DNA from: Parapristionchus giblindavisi
Taxonomy: Eukaryota; Nematoda; Chromadorea; Rhabditida; Diplogasteridae
Assembly (NCBI GenBank): GCA_943737045.1
Contig: CALSFV010000653.1
Coordinates: forward strand, 1-64,000
Length of the DNA: 64,000 bases
Direction of reading: 5' to 3'
A model generated the notes under the pieces. It saw nothing but the letters and a program-made list of their open reading frames with translations. It did not search any database and was not told where the DNA came from. Below are positions 26,031 through 37,896 of the stretch, in pieces. Positions within the stretch are counted from its first letter, which is position 1, and each line of letters starts with the position of its first letter. The position numbers and the translations under genes are program-made.

Positions 26031-26905
26031 AGCAAGGGGCTAGCCCAGATTCGACCAGGGAATCACTCAGAAGCAAGGGGCTAGCCCAGATTCGACCAGT
26101 GAATCACTCAGAAGCAAGGGGCTACCCCAGATTCGACCAGGGAATCACTCAGAAGCAAGGGGCTAGCCTAGATTCGACCAGGGAATCACTCAGAAGCAAG
26201 GGGCTAGCCCAGATTCGACCAGGTTATCACTCAGAAGCAAGGGGCTAGCCCAGATTCGACCAGGGAATCACTCAGAAGCAAGGGGCTAGCCCAGATTCGA
26301 CCAGGGTATCACTCAGAAGCAAGGGGCTAGCCCAGATTCGACCAGGTTATCACTCAGAAGCAAGGGGCTAGCCCAGATTCGACCAGGGAATCACTCAGAA
26401 GCAAGGGGCTAGCCCAGATTCGACCAGGGAATCACTCAGAAGCAAGGGGCTAGCCCAGATTCGACCAGTGAATCACTCAGAAGCAAGGGGCTACCCCAGA
26501 TTCGACCAGGGAATCACTCAGAAGCAAGGGGCTAGCCCAGATTCGACCAGGGAATCACTCAGAAGCAAGGGGCTAGCCCAGATTCGACCAGGGAATCACT
26601 CAGAAGCAAGGGGCTAGCCCAGATTCGACCAGGGAATCACTCAGAAGCAAGGGGCTAGCCCAGATTCGACCAGGGAATCACTCAGAAGCAAGGGGCTAGT
26701 CCAGATTCGACCAGGGAATCACTCAGAAGCAAGGGGCTAGCCCAGATTCGACCAGGGAATCACTCAGAAGCAAGGGGCTAGCCCAGATTCGACCAGGGAA
26801 TTACTCAGAAGCAAGGGGCTAGCCCAGATTCGACCAGGGAATCACTCAGAAGCAAGGGGTTAGCCCAGATTCGACCAGGGAATCACTCAGAAGCAAGGGG
26901 CTAGC

Positions 26906-27122
26906 ATTATCACATTGTAAATATGGATCTCTCCAAGTTTTCGTTTATCTGTCAGAAGTTATCTCTCCAAATAATAAAGTGTAAAATTTGGCATTTCTCC
27001 AACTCTTCACATCTGACAATTTTGCAACAAGAAATTATGGCATGCCACATTTACAGTCGTAAAAAACGGCAGAAAAAAGAGCCAACTCAATATTTTCCGG
27101 TGGGCTTATCCTAACCCCTCTT
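26906..27122. other. Single-copy spacer between satA and satB
   Basis: These 217 bp are neither satA nor satB and are not repeated elsewhere in the window. The spacer is AT-rich and contains a perfect palindrome TGGCATGCCA (27038-27047). It ends CTAACCCCTCTT just before satB begins at ATATGCTTG; CTAACCCC also occurs inside satB units and CTCT precedes the same ATATGCTTG at satB unit junctions, so the last bases may be satB-derived or reflect microhomology. A 63-codon frame at 26923-27114 has no recognisable motif. The spacer may be the unique end of a larger element whose other part is the satB array. There is no such spacer at the right satB/satA junction. Confidence 0.8.
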
Positions 27123-27645
27123 ATATGCTTGATAAAGTATTAGTAGGACAAAGTAATACACAACTGGGAACAGGGTGATAACTGCATCGAATTTTGGAAA
27201 AAAAATGGTTTACGTCCAAGTATGACAATAATTATTTTTATTTCATTCCAGTATCGGTCGATATTCATTCTGATTAATATGTTTTGTAATCGTCACGTAT
27301 TGTGGATTAATTTTAAAATAGTGATCAAGTGGTGAAACGCCGGGTATTGAATTGATAGTCTGATATTCAGCGTGCACCTGGTAAATTTACGTCACTTTTG
27401 AAATGTCAAAATTCAGAACTCTCGAGAGCATTCTCCAAATGGAAAATTTCTAACAGAGACTATCATTCCTTTTTTCAGAGCTATCCAAAAAACTTAAGAT
27501 GTTAAAGAAAGATAAAGTTTAAAGCGAATTATAAGGCTTTTCTTGGACTTTCGTGATTCGACTATGACCACTGTCTTGTTCTAACCCCGGCTAAGCTCTT
27601 TGGGCAGGAGCTCGGGTCTGTGAAACTCACAATAGCATGCTCTAG
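27123..27645. repeat. First satB unit (523 bp), nearly identical to the next
   Basis: The unit runs from ATATGCTTG at 27123 to the CTCTAG before the next ATATGCTTG at 27646. The next unit (27646-28168) differs very little from it, so the left edge of the array is homogeneous rather than degenerate. Satellite edges are often the most diverged part; a clean edge fits recent insertion or recent rearrangement at this boundary. Confidence 0.85.
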
Positions 27646-28425
27646 ATATGCTTGATAAAGTATTAGTAGGACAAAGTAATACACAACTGGGAACAGGGTG
27701 ATAACTGCATCGAATTTTGGAAAAAAAATGGTTTACGTCCAAGTATGACAATAATTATTTTTATTTCATTCCAGTATCGGTCGATATTCATTCTGATTAA
27801 TATGTTTTGTAATCGTCACGTATTGTGGATTAATTTTAAAATAGTGATCAAGTGGTGAAACGCCGGGTATTGAATTGATAGTCTGATATTCAGCGTGCAC
27901 CTGGTAAATTTACGTCACTTTTGAAATGTCAAAATTCAGAACTCTCGAGAGCATTCTCCAAATGGAAAATTTCTAACAGAGACTATCATTCCTTTTTTCA
28001 GAGCTATCCAAAAAACTTAAGATGTTAAAGAAAGATAAAGTTTAAAGCGAATTATAAGGCTTTTCTTGGACTTTCGTGATTCGACTATGACCACTGTCTT
28101 GTTCTAACCCCGGCTAAGCTCTTTGGGCAGGAGCTCGGGTCTGTGAAACTCACAATAGCATGCTCTAGATATGCTTGATAAAGTATTAGTAGGACAAAGT
28201 AATACACAACTGGGAACAGGGTGATAACTGCATCGAATTTTGGAAAAAAATGGTTTACGTCCAAGTATGACAATAATTATTTTTATTTCATTCCAGTATC
28301 GGTCGATATTCATTCTGATTAATATGTTTTGTAATCGTCACATATTGAGGATTAATTTTAAAATAGTGATCAAGTGGTGAAACGCCGGGTATTGAATTGA
28401 TAGTCTTATTTTCAGCGTGCACCTG

Positions 28426-28523
28426 GTAAATTTACGTCACTTTTGAAATGTCAAAATTCAGAACTCTCGAGATCATTCTCCAAATGGAAAATTTCTAACA
28501 GAGACTATCATTCCTTTTTTCAG
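28426..28523 (+). other. Intron-like signal set in a satB unit (representative copy)
   Basis: The sequence shows a donor-like CTG/GTAAAT (GT at 28426-28427), a branch-point-like TTCTAAC (28493-28499, A at 28498), a pyrimidine tract CCTTTTTT and an acceptor CAG ending at 28523. That is 98 nt overall, with the branch A 25 nt before the acceptor end. A second acceptor-like TTTCATTCCAG lies upstream in every unit, about 150 bp before the donor. Most units keep all four signals, but some have GGCAAAT (about 31561, 32610, 36990 and 46308) or GGTATAT (about 40025, 41597) at the donor, so they are not strictly conserved. Splicing is inference; the order and spacing are what a small intron needs. Confidence 0.3.
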
Positions 28524-31500
28524 AGCTATCCAAAAAACTTAAGAAGTTAAAGAAAGATAAAGATTAAAGCGAATTATAAGGCTTTTCTTGGACCCTAGTG
28601 ATTCGACTATGACCACTGTCTGGTTCTGACCCCGGCTAGGCTCTTTGGGCAGGAGTTCGGGTCTGTGAAACTCACAATAGCATGCTCTAGATATGCTTGA
28701 TAAAGTATTAGTAGGACAAAGTAATACACAACTGGGAACAGGGTGATAACTGCATCGAATTTTGGGAAAAAAATGGTTAACGTCCAAGTATGACAATAAT
28801 TATATTTATTTCAATCCAGTATCGGTCGATATTCATTCTGATTAGTATATTTTGTAATCGTCAATTATCGTGGATTAATTTAAAAATAATAAGCAAGTGG
28901 TCAAACGCCGGGTATTGAATTGATAGTCTGATATTCAGCGTGCACCTGGTAAATTTACGTCACTTTTGAAATGTCAAAATTCAGAACTCTCGAGAGCATT
29001 CTCCAAATGGAAAATTTCTAACAGAGACTATCATTAGTTTTTTCAGAGCTATCCAAAAAACTTAAGATGTTAAAGAAAGATAAAGTTTAAAGCGAATTAT
29101 AAGGCTTTTCTTGGACTTTCATGATTCGACTATGACCACTGTCTTGTTCTTACCCCGGCTAAGCTCTTTGGGCAGGAGCTCGGGTCTGTGAAACTCACAA
29201 TAGCATGCTCTAGATATGCTTGATAAAGTATTAGTAGGACAAAGTAATACACAACTGGGAACAGGGTGATAACTGCATCGAATTTTGGAAAAAAATGGTT
29301 TACGTCCAAGTATGACAATAATTATTTTTATTTCATTCCAGTATCGGTCGATATTCATTCTGATTAATATGTTTTGTAATCGTCACGTATTGTGGATTAA
29401 TTTTAAAATAGTGATCAAGTGGTGAAACGCCGGGTATTGAATTGATAGTCTTATTTTCAGCGTGCACCTGGTAAATTTACGTCACTTTTGAAATGTCAAA
29501 ATTCAGAACTCTCGAGAGCATTCTCCAAATGGAAAATTTCTAACAGAGACTATCATTCCTTTTTTCAGAGCTATCCAAAAAACTTAAGGTGTTAAAGAAA
29601 GATAAATATTAAAGCGAATTATAAGGCCTTTCTTGGACCCTAGTGATTCGACTATGACCACTGTCTGGTTCTGACCCCGGCTAGGCTCTTTGGACAGGAG
29701 TTCGGGTCTGTGAAACTCACAATAGCATGCTCTAGATATGCTTGATAAAGTATTAGTAGGACAAAGTAATACACAACTGGGAACAGGGTGATAACTGCAT
29801 CGAATTTTGGAAAAAAAATGGTTTACGTCCAAGTATGACAATAATTATATTTATTTCAATCCAGTATCGGTCGATATTCATTCTGATTAGTATATTTTGT
29901 AATCGTCAATTATCGTGGATTAATTTAAAAATAATAAGCAAGTGGTCAAACGCCGGGTATTGAATTGATAGTCTTATTTTCAGCGTGCACCTGGTAAATT
30001 TACGTCACTTTTGAAATGTCAAAATTCAGAACTCTCGAGAGCATTCTCCAAATGGAAAATTTCTAACAGAGACTATCATTCCTTTTTTCAGAGCTATCCA
30101 AAAAACTTAAGATGTTAAAGAAAGATAAATATTAAAGCGAATTATAAGGCTTTTCTTGGACCCTAGTGATTCGACTATGACCACTGTCTGGTTCTGACCC
30201 CGGCTAGGCTCTTTGGGCAGGAGTTCGGGTCTGTGAAACTCACAATAGCATGCTCTAGATATGCTTGATAAAGTATTAGTAGGACAAAGTAATACACAAC
30301 TGGGAACAGGGTGATAACTGCATCGAATTTTGGAAAAAAAATGGTTTACGTCCAAGTATGACAATAATTATATTTATTTCAATCCAGTATCGGTCGATAT
30401 TCATTCTGATTAGTATATTTTGTAATCGTCAATTATCGTGGATTAATTTAAAAATAATAAGCAAGTGGTCAAACGGCGGGTATTGAATTGATAGTCTTAT
30501 TTTCAGCGTGCACCTGGTAAATTTACGTCACTTTTGAAATGTCAAAATTCAGAACTCTCGAGAGCATTCTCCAAATGGAAAATTTCTAACAGAGACTATC
30601 ATTCCTTTTTTCAGAGCTATCCAAAAAACTTAAGATGTTAAAGAATGATAAATATTAAAGCGAATTATAAGGCTTTTCTTGGACCCTAGTGATTCGACTA
30701 TGACCACTGTCTGGTTCTGACCCCGGCTAGGCTCTTTGGGCAGGAGTTCGGGTCTGTGAAACTCACAATAGCATGCTCTAGATATGCTTGATAAAGTATT
30801 AGTAGGACAAAGTAATACACAACTGGGAACAGGGTGATAACTGCATCGAATTTTGGAAAAAAAATGGTTTACGTCCAAGTATGACAATAATTATATTTAT
30901 TTCAATCCAGTATCGGTCGATATTCATTCTGATTAGTATATTTTGTAATCGTCAATTATCGTGGATTAATTTAAAAATAATAAGCAAGTGGTCAAACGCC
31001 GGGTATTGAATTGATAGTCTGATATTCAGCGTGCACCTGGTAAATTTACGTCACTTTTGAAATGTCAAAATTCAGAACTCTCGAGAGCATTCTCCAAATG
31101 GAAAATTTCTAACAGAGACTATCATTCCTTTTTTCAGAGCTATCCAAAAAACTTAAGATGTTAAAGAAAGATAAAGTATAATGCGAATTATAAGGCTTTT
31201 CTTGGACTTTCGTGATTCGACTATGACCACTGTCTTGTTCTAACCCCGGCTAGGCTCTTTGGGCAGGAGCTCGGTTCTGTGAAACTCACAATAGCATGAT
31301 CTAGATATGCTTGATAAAGTATCAGTAAGGCAAAGTAATACACAACTGGGAACAGGGTGATATCTGCATCGAATTTTGGAAAAAAATGGTTTACGTCCAA
31401 GTATGACAATAATTTTTTTTTATTTCATTCCAGTATCGGTCGATATTCATTCTGATTAATATGTTTTGTAATCGTAACTTATCGTGGATTAATTTAAAAA

Positions 31501-33239
31501 TAATAAGCAAGTAGTGAAACGTCGGGTATTGAATTGATAGTCTGATATTCAGCGTCAACCTGGCAAATTTACGTCACTTTTGAAATGTCAAAATTCAGAA
31601 TTCTCGACAGCATTCTCCAAATGGAAAATTTCTAACAGAGACTATCATTCCTTTTTTCAGAGCTATCTTTAAAAAATTAAGATGTTAAAGAAAGATAAAG
31701 TTTAAAGCGAATTATAAGGCTTTTCTTGGACCCTAGTGATTCGACTATGACCACTGTCTGTTTCTGACCCCGGCTAAGCTCTTTGGGCAGGAGCTCGGGT
31801 CTGTGAAGCTCACAATTTCATGCACTAGATGTGCTTGATAAAGTATCAGTAAGGCAAAGTAATACACAACTGGGAACAGGGTGATAACTGCATCGAATTT
31901 TGGAAAAAAAATGGTTTACGTCCAAGTATGACAATAATTATTTTTATTTCATTCCAGTATCGGTCGATATTCATTCTGATTAGTATATTTTGTAATCGTA
32001 ACTTATCGTGGATTAATTTTAAAATAATAAGCAAGTAGTGAAACGCCGGGTATTGAATTGATAGTCTGATATTCAGCGTGAACCTGGTAAATTTACGTCA
32101 CTTTTGAAATGTCAAAATTCAGAACTCTCGACAGCATTCTCCAAATGGAAAATTTCTAACAGAGACTATCATTCCTTTTTTCAGAGCTATCCATAAAACT
32201 TAAGATGTTAAAGAAAGATAAAGTTTAAAGCGAATCATAAGGCTTTTCTTGGACTCTCGTGATTCGGCTATGACCACTGTCTTGTTCTGACCCCGGCTAA
32301 GCTCTTTGGGCTGGAGCTCGGGTCTGTGAAACTCACAATAGCATGCTCTAGATATGCTTGATAAAGTATTAGTAGGACAAAGTAATACACAACTGGGAAC
32401 AGGGTGATAACTGCATCGAATTTTGGAAAAAAAATGGTTTACGTCCAAGTATGACAATAATTATTTTTATTTCATTCCAGTATCGGTCGATATTCATTCT
32501 GATTAATATGTTTTGTAATCGTAACTTATCGTGGATTAATTTAAAAATAATAAGCAAGTAGTGAAACGCCGGGTATTGAATTGATAGTCTGATATTCAGC
32601 GTCAACCTGGCAAATTTACGTCACTTTTGAAATGTCAAAATTCAGAATTCTCGACAGCATTCTCCAAATGGAAAATTTCTAACAGAGACTATCATTCCTT
32701 TTTTCAGAGCTATCTTTTAAAAATTAAGATGTTAAAGAAAGATAAAGTTTAAAGCGAATTATAAGGCTTTTCTTGGACCCTAGTGATTCGACTATGACCA
32801 CTGTCTGTTTCTGACCCCGGCTAAGCTCTTTGGGCAGGAGCTCGGGTCTGTGAAGCTCACAATTTCATGCACTAGATGTGCTTGATAAAGTATCAGTAAG
32901 GCAAAGTAATACACAACTGGGAACAGGGTGATAACTGCATCGAATTTTGGAAAAAAAAATGGTTTACGTCCAAGTATGACAATAATTATTTTTATTTCAT
33001 TCCAGTATCGGTCGATATTCATTCTGATTAGTATATTTTGTAATCGTAACTTATCGTGGATTAATTTTAAAATAATAAGCAAGTAGTGAAACGCCGGGTA
33101 TTGAATTGATAGTCTGATATTCAGCGTGAACCTGGTAAATTTACGTCACTTTTGAAATGTCAAAATTCAGAACTCTCGACAGCATTCTCCAAATGGAAAA
33201 TTTCTAACAGAGACTATCATTCCTTTTTTCAGAGCTATC

Positions 33240-36045
33240 CAAAAAACTTAAGATGTTAAAGAAAGATAAAGTTTAAAGCGAATCATAAGGCTTTTCTTGG
33301 ACTCTCGTGATTCGGCTATGACCACTGTCTTGTTCTGACCCCGGCTAAGCTCTTTGGGCTGGAGCTCGGGTCTGTGAAACTCACAATAGCATGATCTAGA
33401 TATGCTTGATAAAGTATTAGTAGGACAAAGTAATACACAACTGGGAACAGGGTGATAACTGCATCGAATTTTGGAAAAAAAATGGTTTACGTCCAAGTAT
33501 GACAATAATTATTTTTATTTCATTCCAGTATCGGTCGATATTCATTCTGATTAGTATATTTTGTAATCGTAACTTATCGTGGATTAATTTAAAAAATAAT
33601 AAGCAAGTAGTGAAACGCCGGGTATTGAATTGATAGTCTGATATTCAGCGTGAACCTGGTAAATTTACGTCACTTTTGAAATGTCAAAATTCAGAACTCT
33701 CGAGAGCATTCTTCAAATGGAAAATTTCTAACAGAGACTATCATTCCTTTTTTCAGAGCTATCTTTAAAAAATTAAGATGTTAAAGACAGATAAAGTTTA
33801 AAGCGAATTATAAGGCTTTTCTTGGACCCTAGTGGTTCGACTATGACCACTGTCTGGTTCTGACCCCGGCTAAGCTCTTTGGGCAGGAGCTCGGGTCTGT
33901 GAAGCTCACAATTTCATGCACTAGATATGCTTGATAAAGTATCAGTAAGGCAAAGTAATACACAGCTGGGAACTGGGTGATAACTGCATCGAATTTTGGA
34001 AAAAAATGGTTTACGTCCAAGTATGACAATAATTATTTTTATTTCATTCCAGCATCGGTCGATATTCATTCTGATTAATATGTTTTGTAATGGTCAATTA
34101 TCGTGGATTAATGTAAAAATAATAAGCAAGTAGTGAAACGCCGGGTATTGAATTGATAGTCTGATATTCAGCGTGAACCTGGTAAATTTACGCCACTTTT
34201 GAAATGTCAAAATTCAGAACTCTCGAGAGCATTCTCCAAATGGAAAATTTCTAACAGAGACTATCATTCCTTTTTTCAGAGCTATCTTTAAAAAATTAAG
34301 ATGTTAAAGAAAGATAAAGTTTAAAGCGAATTATAAGGCTTTTCTTGGACCCTAGTGATTCGACTATGACCACTGTCTGGTTCTGACCCCGGCTAAGCTC
34401 TTTGGGCAGGAGCTCGGGTCTGTGAAGCTCACAATTTCATGCACTAGATATGCTTGATAAAGTATCAGTAAGGCAAAGTAATACACAGCTGGGAACTGGG
34501 TGATAACTGCATCGAATTTTGGAAAAAAATGGTTTACGTCCAAGTATGACAATAATTATATTTATTTCAATCCAGTATCGGTCGATATTCATTCTGATTA
34601 GTATATTTTGTAATCGTAACTTATCGTGGATTAATTTAAAAAATAATAAGCAAGTAGTGAAACGCCGGGTATTGAATTGATAGTCTGATATTCAGCGTGA
34701 ACCTGGTAAATTTACGTCACTTTTGAAATGTCAAAATTCAGAACTCTCGACAGCATTCTCCAAATGGAAAATTTCTAACAGAGACTATCATTCCTTTTTT
34801 CAGAGCTATCCAAAAAACTTAAGATGTTAAAGAAAGATAAAGTTTAAAGCGAATCATAAGGCTTTTCTTGGACTCTCGTGATTCGGCTATGACCACTGTC
34901 TTGTTCTGACCCCGGCTAAGCTCTTTGGGCTGGAGCTCGGGTCTGTGAAACTCACAATAGCATGATCTAGATATGCTTGATAAAGTATTAGTACACTCAC
35001 AGAAAATTCCCTTAGGGAATTTTTCCGCGTACAATTCCCTTAGGGAAATTTCCCTGGTCTACTATGCCTTATATGTAAGGCAATTTTTACTAGGGAATTA
35101 TTCCCTTAACAAATTGTAAGGGATTTCCAATGCATGTATGAGTGCTTCCGACTACAGCTATCATCAAGTTTTATGAGAGTCCGAACATGTCCACATGGCT
35201 TAGTGGCAAACTGGGAACAGGGTGATAACTGCATCGAATTTTGGAAAAAAAATGGTTTACGTCCAAGTATGACAATAATTATTTTTATTTCATTCCAGTA
35301 TCGGTCGATATTCATTCTGATTAGTATATTTTGTAATCGTAACTTATCGTGGATTAATTTAAAAAATAATAAGCAAGTAGTGAAACGCCGGGTATTGAAT
35401 TGATAGTCTGATATTCAGCGTGAACCTGGTAAATTTACGTCACTTTTGAAATGTCAAAATTCAGAACTCTCGAGAGCATTCTTCAAATGGAAAATTTCTA
35501 ACAGAGACTATCATTCCTTTTTTCAGAGCTATCTTTAAAAAATTAAGATGTTAAAGACAGATAAAGTTTAAAGCGAATTATAAGGCTTTTCTTGGACCCT
35601 AGTGGTTCGACTATGACCACTGTCTGGTTCTGACCCCGGCTAAGCTCTTTGGGCAGGAGCTCGGGTCTGTGAAGCTCACAATTTCATGCACTAGATATGC
35701 TTGATAAAGTATCAGTAAGGCAAAGTAATACACAGCTGGGAACTGGGTGATAACTGCATCGAATTTTGGAAAAAAATGGTTTACGTCCAAGTATGACAAT
35801 AATTATTTTTATTTCATTCCAGCATCGGTCGATATTCATTCTGATTAATATGTTTTGTAATGGTCAATTATCGTGGATTAATGTAAAAATAATAAGCAAG
35901 TAGTGAAACGCCGGGTATTGAATTGATAGTCTGATATTCAGCGTGAACCTGGTAAATTTACGCCACTTTTGAAATGTCAAAATTCAGAACTCTCGAGAGC
36001 ATTCTCCAAATGGAAAATTTCTAACAGAGACTATCATTCCTTTTT
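33240..36045. repeat. Duplicated trimer block of satB (1,571-bp period) with an insert in the second copy
   Basis: The segment from about 33240 to 34270 recurs from about 34811 to 36045. The first unit shares the rare GCATGATCTAG and is offset by 1,571 bp (three units). After the insert at 34994-35208 the offset becomes 1,770 bp, which equals 1,571 plus the net 199 bp of the insert (215 gained, 16 lost). Shared variants include TTCTTCAAATGG, AAAGACAG, CTAGTGGTTCG, CACAGCTGGGAACTGG and CGCCACTTTTG. So the insertion is younger than the duplication, or was lost from the first copy. Confidence 0.8.
34994..35208. mobile_element. 215-bp palindrome-rich insert in satB
   Basis: A satB unit is interrupted after TATTAGTA and resumes at AACTGGGAAC; 16 bp of the unit (GGACAAAGTAATACAC) are missing and no target duplication is visible. 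The insert holds clustered inverted repeats: AAAATTCCC and GGGAATTTT around TTA (35003-35023), a similar pair at 35033-35050, the perfect palindrome GGGAAATTTCCC (35043-35054), TGCCTTA and TAAGGCA around TATG (35065-35082), and AGGGAA with TTCCCT around TTA (35092-35106). Near its right end it has TGGCTTAGTGGCA, which fits the RNA polymerase III A-box pattern of tRNA genes. No B box follows, so this would be at most a truncated tRNA-like head. It could be a truncated transposable element end joined by end-joining repair. The family is not recognised. Confidence 0.7.
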
Positions 36046-37885
36046 TCAGAGCTATCTTAAAAAAATAAGATGTTAAAGAAAGATAAAGTTTAAAGCGAAT
36101 TATAAGGCTTGTCTTGGACTCTCGTGATTCGGCTATGACCACTGTCTTGTTCTGACCCCGGCTAAGCTCTTTGGGCAGGAGCTCGGGTCTGTGAAGCTCA
36201 CAATTGCATGCACTAGATGTGCTTGATAAAGTATCAGTAAGGCAAAGTAATACACAACTGGGAACAGGGTGATAACTGCATCGAATTTTGGAAAAAATAA
36301 TGGTTTACGTCCAAGTATGACAATAATTATTTTTATTTCATTCCAGCATCGGTCGATATTCATTCTGATTAATATGTTTTGTAATGGTCAATTATCGTGG
36401 ATTAATGTAAAAATAATAAGCAAGTAGTGAAACGCCGGGTATTGAATTGATAGTCTGATATTCAGCGTGAACCTGGTAAATTTACGCCACTTTTGAAATG
36501 TCAAAATTCAGAACTCTCGAGAGCATTCTCCAAATGGAAAATTTCTAACAGAGACTATCATTCCTTTTTTCAGAGCTATCTTTAAAAAAATAAGATGTTA
36601 AAGAAAGATAAAGTTTAAAGTGAATTATAAGGCTTTTCTTGGACTTTCGTGATTCGACTATGACCACTGTCTTGTTCTAACCCCGGCTAGGCTCTTTGGG
36701 CAGGAGCTCGGGTCTGTGAAACTCACAATAGCATGCTCTAGATATGCTTGATAAAGTATCAGTAAGGCAAAGTAATACACAACTGGGAACAGGGTGATAT
36801 CTGCATCGAATTTTGGAAAAAAATGGTTTACGTCCAAGTATGACAATAATTATTTTTATTTCATTCCAGTATCGGTCGATATTCATTATGATTAATATGT
36901 TTTGTAATCGTAACTTATCGTGGATTAATTTAAAAATAATAAGCAAGTAGTGAAACGCCGGGTATTGAATTGATAGTCTGATATTCAGCGTCAACCTGGC
37001 AAATTTACGTCACTTTTGAAATGTCAAAATTCAGAATTCACGACAGCATTCTCCAAATGGAAAATTTCTAACAGAGACTATCATTCCTTTTTTCAGAGCT
37101 ATCTTTAAAAAATTAAGATGTTAAAGAAAGATAAAGTTTAAAGCGAATTATAAGGCTTTTCTTGGACCCTAGTGATTCGACTATGACCACTGTCTGGTTC
37201 TGACCCCGGCTAAGCTCTTTGGGCAGGAGCTCGGGTCTGTGAAGCTCACAATTGCATGCACTAGATGTGCTTGATAAAGTATCAGTAAGGCAAAGTAATA
37301 CACAGCTGGGAACTGGGTGATAACTGCATCGAATTTTGGAAAAAAATGGTTTACGTCCAAGTATGACAATAATTATTATTATTTCATTCCAGCATCGATC
37401 GATATTCATTCTGATTAATATGTTTTGTAATGGTCAATTATCGTGGATTAATGTAAAAATAATAAGCAAGTAGTGAAACGCCGGGTATTGAATTGATAGT
37501 CTGATATTCAGCGTGAACCTGGTAAATTTACGTCACTTTTGAAATGTCAAAATTCAGAACTCTCGAGAGCATTCTCCAAATGGAAAATTTCTAACAGAGA
37601 CTATCATTCCTTTTTTCAGAGCTATCTTAAAAAAATAAGATGTTAAAGAAAGATAAAGTTTAAAGCGAATTATAAGGCTTGTCTTGAACTCTCGTGATTC
37701 GGCTATGACCACTGTCTTGTTCTGACCCCGGCTAAGCTCTTTGGGCAGGAGCTCGGGTCTGTGAAGCTCACAATTGCATGCACTAGATGTGCTTGATAAA
37801 GTATCAGTAAGGCAAAGTAATACACAGCTGGGAACTGGGTGATAACTGCATCGAATTTTGGAAAAAAAATGGTTTACGTCCAAGT

Positions 37886-37896
37886 ATGACAATAAT
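37886..37896. repeat. Target site duplication, left copy
   Basis: ATGACAATAAT occurs immediately before the insert and again at 38292-38302. In uninterrupted satB units this sequence occurs once, in AAGTATGACAATAATTATT, so the second copy was made by the insertion. A length of 11 bp fits target-primed reverse transcription. Confidence 0.85.

Larger units (their letters stand above)
4152..26905. repeat. satA array, central part (about 555 monomers)
   Basis: This is a continuous 41-bp array in phase with the part left of the transposon. Diagnostic monomers recur at exact multiples of 41: the GATACG variant at 7804, 8501, 11411, 12600, 13666, 14814 and 15757 has spacings of 17, 71 (less one base), 29, 26, 28 and 23 monomers. 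The missing base is a one-nucleotide deletion at 9929/9930 (GGGGCTGCCC for GGGGCTAGCCC), the only length change I found here. The part from about 16.5 to 26 kb is more homogeneous and uses fewer variant types than 4-16 kb. Near the right end (26221-26350) several monomers carry AGGTTATCAC or AGGGTATCAC instead of AGGGAATCAC. The last recognisable satA bases are GGGGCTAGC at 26897-26905. Confidence 0.98.

Noticed and set aside
1..26905. CRISPR array
   Set aside because: There are direct 41-bp repeats with no unique spacers: the whole period is repeated. The setting is eukaryotic and no cas gene is present.
26923..27114. 63-codon frame in the spacer between the satellites
   Set aside because: It is short, with no motif or codon bias, in AT-rich DNA; a frame of this length is expected by chance.
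35003..35023. Telomere-like TTAGGG in the palindromic insert
   Set aside because: TTAGGG occurs only as the centre of CCCTTAGGG palindromes and is never in tandem, so it is not an interstitial telomere tract.
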